A stretch of DNA of 64,000 nt from Bacillota bacterium (GTDB lineage: Bacteria; Bacillota; Clostridia; Acetivibrionales; DSM-1351): contig JAEXOY010000016.1 in assembly GCA_023439045.1 (NCBI GenBank), positions 124,001-188,000 on the forward strand, given 5' to 3'. How positions within the stretch are numbered: position 1 is the first letter of the stretch; every line of letters begins with the position of its first letter. Below the pieces are notes generated by a model. The model was not told the DNA's origin, made no database searches, and saw only the letters and a program-made list of their open reading frames with translations. This document shows, piece by piece, positions 46,801-54,239 of the stretch. The position numbers and the translations under genes were made by a program.

Positions 46801-48393
46801 TATTTCTATAGGGCCCTCAGGTGAAACACCGCCCATCACACTATACTCATATAAATAGTTAATGCAGGTACGTTCTGGGCCGTTTTCGTACCTTTTTGTA
46901 ACACCCTTATTTTTGAAAATTGGTGCAATGTATTGCCCGTTGCGGTCTTTTATGTTCAATGTAATGGCTGGCGCTTCACTACCCTTAACTACTGTTTTGT
47001 TTAGATAGAGAGTAACCCATACCCAGCTATAACTATTCAAATATCCGTTGGGTTCTACTCTGCCAGAGATGGTGGCACTTTCAATGATTAGAGGCTCTAA
47101 GTCAACTACAACAGCGCTTCCTGACTTATTACTCACCGGTATAGAATAATTGCTTTGCGTTCCATTTTTCTCGTTAAATTTATTTCCAGCCATATCGGTT
47201 AAGCAGTTGTAGATGTCTTTATTTTCGTTGGAGGCGATTCTCACCGATGAAAGGGTATAATATAAGTCCTTACGAATAGAACTTTCACTCTTAGGATCCT
47301 GTATCTGATATTCAAAAATCATAACTGGAGCGGAAGTATTAGTATCAGGAGCGTACTTCAAGAAATGCGCTTCAAGAGGCGTGGCGTCGCTGCCATCCTG
47401 GCCTTGGGTCTTCACAACCAGCTTAAGTTTTGCAAGCTCTTCAGGTGTATCAAATTGCTCATTAAACTTCACCGGTTCGTCAAATATAACCCCTATGTAA
47501 ACGGTTTTTCCTATATCTTCGTCCCTTATGACATTAATGCCCTTCCAGTCATCGTTAGCCGTTCCATCCGGTTTATATTGCCAAGGCCCATCTATTTTAG
47601 ACGACACATTAACGGTTTTGATACTAGGGCCTTTGCTGTCTTTCCCCACCAATACCCCGTTTTGCATCTCGGTGTGCACAGGTCCACCGTAGGAGCTACC
47701 ATAGTAGCTCATAAGCAGGCTGTTACCTCTTTCGCTTCCGCTCTTCCATGTTGAGAGATTAAGCTTATCATCGTCTGTGTAATTGACAAACTCCCAACGA
47801 TTCCCATCGGTGCCTGTCTCCCTAGTTGTACTGTTAAATATAGTTACTTCCGAGATGCTGGACCTGTTTTCTGTATAAGTAATCCTGTCCTTATCGTAAT
47901 ATCGAACGTATACCTTGTAGGCAAAAGCAAAGCTCAAATCCCCTTTCTCCAGCATAGTTTTAATATTTCCTGATGTATATCCATATTTCCCACCTACAAG
48001 AAGCGATCTAAAATCATAATAGACCTTAAAATCCTTGTTCTTGTTTTTATTATAGATGTTACCATCGAAGGTGTTTGGTGCATATACTTCACCATATGAG
48101 CTACTACTTTGATATGCACCAAAATTATTTAAGCTCAGCTTGTTTGTCTTTAGGTAATTTAACTGTCCTGCTGTGGACTTAGATTTGATTGCATTATAAT
48201 GAGCCATATCATAGTCAAAGAACATAAGCTCATTGCCCCCAGCATTAAGGGCCTTTGGTGCATAGATAACAGAGTTGCCATAACTATTTATGCCCGCTTC
48301 TGCTGACACCCGTGTATCCATGGCCAGCTGAAAAGTTAGTAGTATTATTGCTACAAAAATAAAAGCAAATACTCGTCTGTGTTCCTTTTTCAT
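40858..48393 (-). CDS. Giant secreted Ig-like repeat protein
   Basis: The 2511-residue protein has a signal peptide (cleavage near VSAEA, about 32) and no transmembrane tail, LPxTG or SLH. The body is built of many Ig/cadherin-like modules recognised by recurring DAAGN(V/I/K)G-type ends such as VTDAAGNIG, AIDKAGNEA, FTDAAGNKG and FADKAGNVA. A DUF5011-like domain lies near residues 2345-2425 (LTSKVTVDISSVDLSKEGIY). The first about 250 residues are Tyr/Ser/Asn-rich and unlike any family I know. It heads an operon with the SLH protein, so it may bind that partner for anchoring. AAGGAGTGA precedes the ATG. Function unknown; extracellular scaffold or adhesin is inferred. Confidence 0.88.
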   Translation of the reverse strand: MKKEHRRVFAFIFVAIILLTFQLAMDTRVSAEAGINSYGNSVIYAPKALNAGGNELMFFDYDMAHYNAIKSKSTAGQLNYLKTNKLSLNNFGAYQSSSSYGEVYAPNTFDGNIYNKNKNKDFKVYYDFRSLLVGGKYGYTSGNIKTMLEKGDLSFAFAYKVYVRYYDKDRITYTENRSSISEVTIFNSTTRETGTDGNRWEFVNYTDDDKLNLSTWKSGSERGNSLLMSYYGSSYGGPVHTEMQNGVLVGKDSKGPSIKTVNVSSKIDGPWQYKPDGTANDDWKGINVIRDEDIGKTVYIGVIFDEPVKFNEQFDTPEELAKLKLVVKTQGQDGSDATPLEAHFLKYAPDTNTSAPVMIFEYQIQDPKSESSIRKDLYYTLSSVRIASNENKDIYNCLTDMAGNKFNEKNGTQSNYSIPVSNKSGSAVVVDLEPLIIESATISGRVEPNGYLNSYSWVWVTLYLNKTVVKGSEAPAITLNIKDRNGQYIAPIFKNKGVTKRYENGPERTCINYLYEYSVMGGVSPEGPIEIQSISTEGKTMMDESGYILTKPETMPAFDKNYYLDVKSPSISVYIDKVEEEENIFKITANVKDASLSGRDASIFINTDLDSRDPLQYQISNDGFYKDNWVLAGGKSISVNAPLVPPGDGNEKQVYAFVKLPDNDAQMTWLYAHVQVTDAAGNIGYNGETHYTNPYYDKKVPEVELVRQYKQDRFSVMLNAKDLSAMTYRHALLDEHDAPNPSYGSGTWIEGEAITGQKLLEYIYKDNGMVGNEIYKRTLWVEVKDEFGNITAKSINLTLDNQYSVINVENTTPEDTVAIIKEDLCATVSFEKTIEYAYTWIEWGSEFEADGGAQFMSNAISNYNSYGDLFRGEGAKTTLETNTTASAIFTLDRNTLVWRNYDSSGYGYSYGSHNAGQALASEISGPIVLAICGRYYDDEDKKYEYAFKFVPFNTRYRIGNYEVQQVRFSTNGDDGNRVDRSYKKLNTLDHRYGYGLYYPQEQGEGALDAVNLSLAEGAEGVNPTALNFTPLHDFAEAEFVLRDDPAVGLESLKLSGETDGTKVVLKKVTFQSDGSMENSMTGDPISGYDYRFWFKDEIVKSEEVLETWYLTEEMLTLAEENNRLGPSKRLLVNQNAQYLLDYSFTLPIDITQITPIAYDEEGNLIRYEFWIEYAYQSYFDSPNKSQLLTMFAFENRLPGFQFKSVSSGDKEFGESHQTVPANLAATGEDDAIQIIDKTVSAHRVLFSGDDPKLMLKVDMPDNAFNMLNKYSISVERESENPITFTPGHQYRLMYGTAGGLGMDGQSIVVNGQLVECEDGSFIINLKDLVEAAKETLAEGKPLTVYYQLVKEDTNKISGEFSGGDTYQLTKRYSDVYRIDLARDEIPPVISLHVSETEATNRDVTVVIQGVRDGRTVNEGQPDAYYIMDTPSEQIRLIISAKYEDGEILQPIDGAYIFSRNGSIEVTAIDKAGNEAKEIYVVNNIDREPPVVAGSPVVNRENGSFTISATITGGDAVEAYITFDAEYTAHLSEGADSNQRFSAEDSEAFGIFMNKGISGGENDSIELLIYAKSGVPLSSAILHVIDAAGNVGELPLVDVNINGIVPTVTNTDKIYSYGEALTFSGPVRLIDPVDSKKDYATSHENLPIYTDGPVGVSYIDIFGRSYYEQITANIFGEAYAHDLTITPAGPTNGSVTVKVDTSSYHSTVQEGEDENHKIILKSENGNVKYTIVPDGEMPPKEFSIPINNIDKTPPKAFYTRTVNGEESFDAEGKSTITGSVTYTILGFDENNAAMDEGEAINVTFTDQGEHIFRFTDAAGNKGELIVSEKGTTFLPLEDLTIAKFKLTYTLSGEGTSPVQLGQHYSDEATLALMTTNRNISVFVQAINAAGDVIPAVMGSPAAPTEGVQYFTGKNTLIFTKNTATTVVLKTSSGSQKSVTITIPEGTIDTVPPTGTVEYVMLTADETLHGGITFQKGTVKAYLITEEKDIEVSGPNVRQDSDGKYYIHFAENGNGKFYLIDKAGNTGILMAGAYGIDNTPPGIKSESWYSSIAAKPGAEDGTSGNSKEDVLSTMTNNSIRLFFIFDELIRNVDITVYSPTGVPIPSTAVSSYISYTHSANTLNIEFKQNCQAKISVFDIRGNETVLLRPEDGPLTVIDKKAPTYTVSTPVVANNIVSITYSFDEEVASANEVSEYKTEHKITFNRNGVYSLTFADKAGNVATIITNIDQIDDQSPAIFYALKIVPDTAGVVYSDEAKTQPIATNGNVEIAIAGEDVNGATIQVFNQNKPGTPLTLVDSTINDGATKTYTHAIIAEENGVYRVSATDKYGNNNTVFVRISFIDRVAPSILLESTKALPVSIDTKPSELSSLLLEGVSAKDDREGDLTSKVTVDISSVDLSKEGIYTAVYQVKDELNNTATRERKVAVSGSSLHSLIIAGKPVAANDIYVATPGNIAVTAPTGYTLCVSEGFKTRAQMKYAPSLNGSLNAINKGYYTILAQSGDRDAFIVYVYVY

Positions 48394-48597
48394 TATTAAT
48401 CACTCCTTACACCCTAATCGCACAATTTTTAACATTACTCTTCTAGCACAGATTATGTAGTATAATTTTCTGTTTTACTAATAATTACCAGTGTTCTTAT
48501 TAATTAGATATGAAAAGTTTAAGCTCTAGTTTTTAAAGCCTATTGATAAGCTTGTCTATAAGAATAATATAATGTGAGATATAACAGTTTGATATCT

Positions 48598-48615
48598 CAA
48601 TGACTAGAGTCATTG
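48598..48615. promoter_or_regulatory. Palindrome upstream of the giant surface operon
   Basis: CAATGACT and AGTCATTG flank a central AG, giving an 18-base near-perfect palindrome about 205 bases before the 2511-residue gene. It may be a regulator site for the operon. No matching regulator gene was identified. Confidence 0.45.
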
Positions 48616-48657
48616 AAATCATTATATAGCTTTTGCCATATATTAGTCAATAAAAAT

Positions 48658-48754
48658 GGGTTAATATGTTGAGAAAAGAACAATGAAAAGGGTTAATATG
48701 TTGAGAAAAGGACAATGAAAATGGGTTAATATGTTGAGAAAAGGACAATGAAAA
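48658..48754. repeat. Three 32/33-bp tandem repeats
   Basis: Copies start at 48658, 48690 and 48723 and share GGGTTAATATGTTGAGAAAA followed by G(A/G)ACAATGAAAA. They lie between the palindrome upstream of the giant operon and the ppdK terminator. No open frame. Copies differ at only a few positions, so expansion is recent. Confidence 0.85.
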
Positions 48755-48762
48755 TAGGGACA

Positions 48763-48802
48763 AAAAAGGTGTTGGTAAATAAATCTCTACCAACACCTTT
48801 TT
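48763..48802 (-). terminator. Terminator of ppdK
   Basis: AAAAAGGTGTTGGTA (48763-48777) pairs with TACCAACACCTTTTT (48788-48802). Read leftward it ends in a T-run and lies 50 bases past the ppdK stop. Confidence 0.9.
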
Positions 48803-48851
48803 CTTATACTTTTATAATCACCTTAGCTTTAAGGTTTATTGAACTCTATTA

Positions 48852-51491
48852 TTACTTCTGTCCCAATCCAGCTCCACCAACTGCAGCCTGCGCAGCAGCA
48901 AGTCTAGCTATTGGCACTCTGAATGGTGAACAGGAAACATAGTTAAGTCCTGCTCTGTGGCAGAATTCTACTGATGATGGATCACCACCGTGTTCTCCAC
49001 ATATACCGAGCTTAATATCAGGTCTAGTCTGCTTACCAAGCTTAACAGCCATTTCAACAAGCTTACCAACACCATTTTGATCAAGCTTAGCAAATGGGTC
49101 AGACTCATAAACCTTCTTTGTATAATAATCTTCCAAGAACTTACCTGCATCATCACGGCTGAAGCCAAATGTCATCTGAGTTAAGTCATTTGTACCAAAT
49201 GAGAAGAACTCAGCCTCTTTTGCAATCTCATCAGCTGTAACTGCAGCTCTAGGAATTTCTATCATTGTTCCAACCTTATAATCAAGCTTAACGCCAGCGG
49301 CAGCAATTACTTCATTAGCAGTCTTAACAACTATATCCTTAACAAACTTCAATTCCTTGATATCACCAACCAATGGAATCATTATTTCAGGAATAACTGA
49401 CATGCCACCTTTGTTCACATTGATAGCAGCTTCTATTACCGCTCTTGTCTGCATTTCTGCAATTTCAGGATATGATACTGCTAGACGGCAGCCTCTATGT
49501 CCCATCATTGGATTAAATTCATGTAAATCAGCAACTATTCCCTTTAAATCTTCAAAGGTCATACCCATTTCTCCTGCAAGAGCAGCAATATCTTCGTCAG
49601 CCTGTGGCAGGAATTCATGTAGAGGTGGATCCAGGAATCTGATAGTTACTGGATAGCCCTGCATTTCAGTAAATAAGCCTTCAAAATCGCTTCTCTGCAT
49701 AGGCAGCAATTTATCAAGGGCCTTTCTTCTCTGGTCTTCTGTCCTTGCAACTATCATTTCTCTCATCGCAGGAATTCTATCTGACTCAAAGAACATATGC
49801 TCAGTACGGCAAAGTCCAATACCCTCTGCACCGAACTTTATAGCCTGTGCAGCATCATTTGGAGTATCTGCATTGGTTCTTACCTTGAGAGTTCTGATTT
49901 CATCAGCCCACTGCATAAGGGTAGCAAAATCACCAGTCATCTCAGGCTCAACTGTTGGAAGCTTATCTCCATATACATTACCTGTTGAACCGTCAAGTGA
50001 AATCCAATCACCTTCAACGTACTTCTTGCCATTCTTGTCAAGGAAGTACTTTTCTGCTTCATTTATCTTTACTTCACCACAACCAGCTACACAGCAAGTA
50101 CCCATACCACGTGCTACAACAGCAGCATGTGAAGTCATACCACCACGGCCAGTCAGGATACCCTGTGAAACGTGCATACCCTCGATATCCTCTGGTGATG
50201 TTTCAAGTCTTACAAGAATTACCTTCTTTTCTCCAGCCTTGTATGCTTCTACTGCGTCCTCAGCCTCGAAATAAACCTTACCTGTAGCAGCACCTGGGGA
50301 TGCTGGGAGTCCTTTTGCAACAGGAATAGCTGCTTTTAGTGCCTTAGGTTCAAAGTTTGGATGTAACAAAGCATCCAACTGCTTTGGATCAACCTTCATA
50401 ATTGCTTCCTGCTTTGTAATCATGCCCTCTTCTACAAGGTCAACAGCTATCTTTAAAGCAGCCGCTGCAGTTCTCTTACCATTTCTGGTCTGGAGCATAA
50501 ACAACTTACCCTTTTCAATGGTAAACTCCATATCCTGCATGTCTCTATAGTGCTTTTCAAGAGTATTTGCAATATCAACAAACTGGTTGTAGGCATCAGC
50601 ATTTACTTCTTTCATGTGCTCCATTGGCTGTGGTGTTCTGATACCAGCTACGACGTCTTCGCCCTGTGCATTCATCAGGAACTCGCCATATAGCTTTCTT
50701 TCACCAGTAGATGGATTTCTAGTAAATGCAACGCCGGTACCGGAATCATTACCCATATTTCCGTAAACCATTTCTTGAACATTAACTGCTGTACCCCAAT
50801 CGCCAGGAATGTCATTGAGTCTTCTATAAATAATTGCACGAGGATTGTCCCATGAGCGGAAAACTGCCTTAACAGCTTCCATTAGCTGAGCCTTAGGCTC
50901 CTGAGGGAATTCAAAGCCCTTTTCTTTCTGGAACATTTCTTTGTAACGCTTAACAACCTCCTTGAGGTCTTCAGCTGTCAAATCAGTATCAAATTTTGCT
51001 CCCTTTTCCTCTTTAACTGCGTCCAGAATTTTTTCAAATTTTGGCTTTTCAACTTCCATAACAACATCTGAAAACATCTGAATGAATCTTCTATAACTAT
51101 CATAAGCAAATCTTTCGTTATTAGTAAGCTTAGCAAGACCTTCAACAACAACGTCGTTTAAGCCAAGGTTCAGAATTGTATCCATCATGCCAGGCATTGA
51201 TGCTCTAGCACCTGAACGTACCGAAACCAGAAATGGATTTGAAGGATCTCCAAAAGTCTTCCCAACAATTTCCTCTGTCTTTTTCATCATTGCGTAAATC
51301 TCTTCTTCAATTTCGGGTGCGATAATTTTTCCGTCGTCATAATACCTTGTACACGCTTCGGTAGTAACAGTAAATCCTCTTGGCACTGGTAAACCCAATC
51401 CTGTCATTTCTGCTAGGTTTGCGCCCTTTCCACCAAGTAGATTTTTCATAGAAGCATTTCCTTCACTAAAAAGATAAACGTACTTTGCCAT
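48852..51491 (-). CDS. ppdK: Pyruvate, phosphate dikinase
   Basis: The 879-residue enzyme interconverts pyruvate, ATP and phosphate with PEP, AMP and pyrophosphate. In many cellulolytic clostridia it is part of the glycolytic or pyrophosphate-linked pyruvate node. The start (YLFSEGNASMKNLLGGKGANLAEM) matches the ATP-grasp domain; the phospho-histidine lies in GGMTSHAAVVARGMG, and the PEP/pyruvate domain ends with CGEHGGDPSSVEF and its catalytic Cys. Length and motifs are complete. A strong CAGGAGG site lies 7 bases before the ATG. It stands 215 bases downstream of glyS with its own terminator. Confidence 0.97.
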   Translation of the reverse strand: MAKYVYLFSEGNASMKNLLGGKGANLAEMTGLGLPVPRGFTVTTEACTRYYDDGKIIAPEIEEEIYAMMKKTEEIVGKTFGDPSNPFLVSVRSGARASMPGMMDTILNLGLNDVVVEGLAKLTNNERFAYDSYRRFIQMFSDVVMEVEKPKFEKILDAVKEEKGAKFDTDLTAEDLKEVVKRYKEMFQKEKGFEFPQEPKAQLMEAVKAVFRSWDNPRAIIYRRLNDIPGDWGTAVNVQEMVYGNMGNDSGTGVAFTRNPSTGERKLYGEFLMNAQGEDVVAGIRTPQPMEHMKEVNADAYNQFVDIANTLEKHYRDMQDMEFTIEKGKLFMLQTRNGKRTAAAALKIAVDLVEEGMITKQEAIMKVDPKQLDALLHPNFEPKALKAAIPVAKGLPASPGAATGKVYFEAEDAVEAYKAGEKKVILVRLETSPEDIEGMHVSQGILTGRGGMTSHAAVVARGMGTCCVAGCGEVKINEAEKYFLDKNGKKYVEGDWISLDGSTGNVYGDKLPTVEPEMTGDFATLMQWADEIRTLKVRTNADTPNDAAQAIKFGAEGIGLCRTEHMFFESDRIPAMREMIVARTEDQRRKALDKLLPMQRSDFEGLFTEMQGYPVTIRFLDPPLHEFLPQADEDIAALAGEMGMTFEDLKGIVADLHEFNPMMGHRGCRLAVSYPEIAEMQTRAVIEAAINVNKGGMSVIPEIMIPLVGDIKELKFVKDIVVKTANEVIAAAGVKLDYKVGTMIEIPRAAVTADEIAKEAEFFSFGTNDLTQMTFGFSRDDAGKFLEDYYTKKVYESDPFAKLDQNGVGKLVEMAVKLGKQTRPDIKLGICGEHGGDPSSVEFCHRAGLNYVSCSPFRVPIARLAAAQAAVGGAGLGQK

Positions 51492-51665
51492 TTAAAACCC
51501 TCCTGTAGTAATTTATATTATTAAGGAGATACTATCTCCTTTATAACTTTATAAAAAATATTAGAACAAATTTTGATAAGTAGAATAAGTTGAATTAAGT
51601 AAATAAACTACGTAAATAGAATATGTGTAATATCAATATGATAAATTAAACAACCAAATATTTAT

Positions 51666-51697
51666 TCGCTTGCAGGATATGTTTTTCCTGCAAGCGA
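51666..51697 (-). terminator. Hairpin after glyS
   Basis: TCGCTTGCAGGA (51666-51677) pairs perfectly with TCCTGCAAGCGA (51686-51697), eight bases between. It starts 10 bases beyond the glyS stop on the minus strand. The T-tract is weak, so it may only partly stop transcription into ppdK. Confidence 0.7.
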
Positions 51698-51706
51698 TTA
51701 TTAAAT

Positions 51707-53095
51707 TTAGAATTCAAATTTATCAGAAAAATATGCCATTAGATCTTCAATCGCTATTCTTTCCTGTTGCATTGTGTCACGATTTCTAATAGTAACACTC
51801 TTATCTTCAAGGGAATCGAAGTCAAAGGTTATGCAATAAGGGGTACCTATTTCGTCCTGCCTTCTATATCTCTTACCTATGCTTCCAGTTTCATCGTACT
51901 CACATACATAGTTTTTGATAAGCATATCGTAGACTTTTGCAGCCTCATCACCCAGCTTCTTTGAGAGTGGTAGAACTGCAATCTTAACCGGTGCTAACGC
52001 GGGATGGAATCTCATTACTGTTCTCACATCTCCCTCAGCAACCTCTTCTTCGTCATATGCCTCACAAATAAATGCAAGAGTTACTCTGTCAGCACCAAGC
52101 GATGGCTCGATGCAATAAGGTACATACTTTTCATTTGTGGTAGGATCAAAGTATGAGAGATCATCCTTTGCATGAATCATATGCTGCTTCAAGTCAAAAT
52201 CAGTTCTATCAGCTATGCCCCACAATTCGCCCCAACCAAATGGGAATAGGAATTCTATATCTGTAGTCGCATTGCTGTAGTGTGATAATTCCTCGGGTGA
52301 ATGGTCACGAAGCTTCAAATGGTCATCGTTCATTCCAAGATTTAAAAGCCATTTGTGGCAATAATCCTTCCAATAGCTAAACCATTCTAAATCCTTGCCT
52401 GGTTCACAGAAGAATTCAAGCTCCATTTGTTCAAACTCACGAGTTCTGAAGGTAAAGTTTCCAGGTGTTATTTCATTTCTAAAAGACTTACCAATCTGTC
52501 CAATACCAAAAGGTATCTTCTTTCTAGTAGTACGCTGAACATTCTTGAAGTTAACAAATATACCTTGAGCAGTTTCCGGCCTTAGAAATATTTCTGCCTT
52601 TGAATCTTCAGTAACACCCTGGAAGGTTTTGAACATAAGGTTAAATTTTCTAATATCGGTAAAATTCTTTGAGCCGCAACTAGGACACTTAACATCCTTG
52701 TCCTTTATGTATTGCATAAGCTCTTCATTTTTCAAACCATCCACCCTGAAATCAATGTTGTTTTCAGCGTTAAAATCCTCAATAAGCTTATCAGCTCTGT
52801 GACGTGACTTACAATCCTTACAGTCTATGAGGGGATCGCTAAATCCACCTACATGGCCTGATGCTACCCAAACCTGTGGGTTCATAAGAATGGCACAGTC
52901 TACACCTACATTGTAGGGACTTTCCTGAATAAACTTTTTCCACCATGCTTTTTTTACGTTGTTTTTTAATTCTACTCCAAGAGGGCCGTAATCCCAAGCA
53001 TTTGCCAAGCCACCGTAGATATCTGAGCCGGGATAAACAAAACCTCTATTTTTGCATAACGCAACGATTTTCTCCATTGTTTTTTCTACAGCCAC
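51707..53095 (-). CDS. glyS: Glycyl-tRNA synthetase, dimeric type
   Basis: The 462-residue class II synthetase charges tRNA-Gly. The start (MEKIVALCKNRGFVYPGSDIYGG), FRNEITPGNFTFRTREFEQMELEFF (motif 2 region) and the late PSLGADRVTLAFICEAYDEE (motif 3) are those of the alpha2 single-polypeptide form rather than the alpha2beta2 glyQ/glyS pair. The start is GTG with a GGGGGAA site upstream. It ends the yicC-remA-gmk-rpoZ-glyS run, 12 bases after rpoZ. No T-box leader is visible, so it relies on the operon promoter. Confidence 0.96.
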   Translation of the reverse strand: MAVEKTMEKIVALCKNRGFVYPGSDIYGGLANAWDYGPLGVELKNNVKKAWWKKFIQESPYNVGVDCAILMNPQVWVASGHVGGFSDPLIDCKDCKSRHRADKLIEDFNAENNIDFRVDGLKNEELMQYIKDKDVKCPSCGSKNFTDIRKFNLMFKTFQGVTEDSKAEIFLRPETAQGIFVNFKNVQRTTRKKIPFGIGQIGKSFRNEITPGNFTFRTREFEQMELEFFCEPGKDLEWFSYWKDYCHKWLLNLGMNDDHLKLRDHSPEELSHYSNATTDIEFLFPFGWGELWGIADRTDFDLKQHMIHAKDDLSYFDPTTNEKYVPYCIEPSLGADRVTLAFICEAYDEEEVAEGDVRTVMRFHPALAPVKIAVLPLSKKLGDEAAKVYDMLIKNYVCEYDETGSIGKRYRRQDEIGTPYCITFDFDSLEDKSVTIRNRDTMQQERIAIEDLMAYFSDKFEF

Positions 53096-53107
53096 AATAA
53101 ATTCCCC

Positions 53108-53314
53108 CTATTTTATTCCGCTCTTTGTTCTTACATATGTTATTTTATCTTCAGCAATTTCATGTATAGCAACAGTCACTTCTTTGTCTGAGTTAACCTT
53201 AGTTAATTTAGGTGAACCATCAGCCAGCTGTCTTGCTCTTTTTGCAGCTTCTACCACCAAAGTATATCTGCTGTCAACCTTTTTCATTAATTCATTGATT
53301 GAAGGATAAATCAT
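53108..53314 (-). CDS. rpoZ: RNA polymerase omega subunit
   Basis: This 68-residue protein has the omega pattern: YPSINELMKKVDSRYTLVV, EAAKRARQLADG and KEVTVAIHEIAEDKITY. Omega helps assemble and stabilise RNA polymerase. It follows gmk by 17 bases, the gmk-rpoZ order seen in most Firmicutes and many other bacteria. AGGAGG precedes the ATG. Confidence 0.95.
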   Translation of the reverse strand: MIYPSINELMKKVDSRYTLVVEAAKRARQLADGSPKLTKVNSDKEVTVAIHEIAEDKITYVRTKSGIK

Positions 53315-53331
53315 ACCTTAATACCTCCTGA

Positions 53332-53934
53332 TTACTTTATTAAATTGTTTAAACCTTCTATATTTCTATTTGGCTTGAGCCTCTCAGCATCTAGAATGGT
53401 TTCAATATTATTAACAGCTTCTTCAAGACTGTCATTTACCACGTAATAGTCATACTCAAAAACTGCGCTCATCTCTTTTTGGGCTTGATTAAGTCTCTTT
53501 TCAATCACATCAAACTCTTCTGTCCCTCTACCAACTATCCTTCTCCTAAGCTCCTCAAAGGAAGGTGGAAGTATAAACAGTAATACACAATCAGGGTACT
53601 TCTTTTTAACCTCAAGAGCACCCTCAACTGTAATTTCTAAAATAACGTCAATGCCTTGGTCTAGTGCATCTTCAACATACTTTTTAGGAGTGCCGTAATA
53701 GTTATCACAGTATTTATCCCACTCTATCAATGCATCATTTTGAAGCAAATCAAGAAACTCCTTTTCACTGAGGTAAAAATAGTTTACACCATCTATCTCC
53801 CCATCTCTTGGCTTTCTTGTAGTGGCAGAAACTGAATATTTAATATTGCTTCTATTTGAAAGTAGTTTTTTGCAAACTGTACCTTTTCCCGTTCCAGAAG
53901 GACCGGAAATAACGAGTAATAACCCCTTATGCAT
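53332..53934 (-). CDS. gmk: Guanylate kinase
   Basis: The 200-residue enzyme phosphorylates GMP to GDP with ATP. The P-loop ISGPSGTGKGTV (about residues 8-19) and the GMP-binding segment VSATTRKPRDGEIDGVNYFYLS are visible, and the body continues with VDVILEITVEGALEVKKKYPD-type residues. It starts 5 bases after remA. The ribosome site is GAGGAA inside the remA end, giving coupled translation. Confidence 0.96.
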   Translation of the reverse strand: MHKGLLLVISGPSGTGKGTVCKKLLSNRSNIKYSVSATTRKPRDGEIDGVNYFYLSEKEFLDLLQNDALIEWDKYCDNYYGTPKKYVEDALDQGIDVILEITVEGALEVKKKYPDCVLLFILPPSFEELRRRIVGRGTEEFDVIEKRLNQAQKEMSAVFEYDYYVVNDSLEEAVNNIETILDAERLKPNRNIEGLNNLIK

Positions 53935-53939
53935 ATAAA

Positions 53940-54215
53940 TTATTCCTCAATTTCCTCATCAGAATCATTTACATCAGCATCCTTTGCATTAAGCCTATGA
54001 GCTACTGTTTCAGGCTGTACGGCAGAAAGAATGACATGATCGCTATCAGTAATAATAACAGCTCTAGTTCTTCTTCCATAGGTAGCATCAATAAGCATAC
54101 CTCTATCTCTTGCTTCTTGAATAATTCTTTTGATTGGTGCAGACTCAGGGCTTACAATAGCTACAAGTCTGTTGGCAGATACGATATTGCCAAATCCAAT
54201 ATTTATAAGTTTCAT
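53940..54215 (-). CDS. remA: Extracellular matrix regulator RemA (DUF370)
   Basis: The 91-residue protein matches the DUF370/RemA family (NIGFGNIVSANRLVAIVSPE, then RGMLIDATYGRRTRAVIITD). In Bacillus subtilis RemA is a DNA-binding activator of biofilm matrix operons. Its place between yicC and gmk is conserved widely in Firmicutes. Here it may affect surface or matrix genes such as the giant operon, but no RemA site was identified. GGGAGG precedes the ATG. Confidence 0.93.
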   Translation of the reverse strand: MKLINIGFGNIVSANRLVAIVSPESAPIKRIIQEARDRGMLIDATYGRRTRAVIITDSDHVILSAVQPETVAHRLNAKDADVNDSDEEIEE

Positions 54216-54239
54216 ATGTTCCTCCCAATTGAATTTCTA

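Larger units (their letters stand above)
48394..48851. promoter_or_regulatory. Gap between the giant operon and ppdK
   Basis: This 458-base gene-free stretch holds the upstream control region of the giant surface operon and the trailer of ppdK. The recognisable elements, an 18-base palindrome, three 32/33-bp repeats and the ppdK terminator, are listed separately. A TATACT-like -10 may lie about 70-80 bases before the 2511-residue gene, but its -35 is unclear. Confidence 0.5.

Noticed and set aside
48658..48754. Small CRISPR array
   Set aside because: The 32/33-bp units are directly adjacent with no spacers, and no cas genes are nearby.
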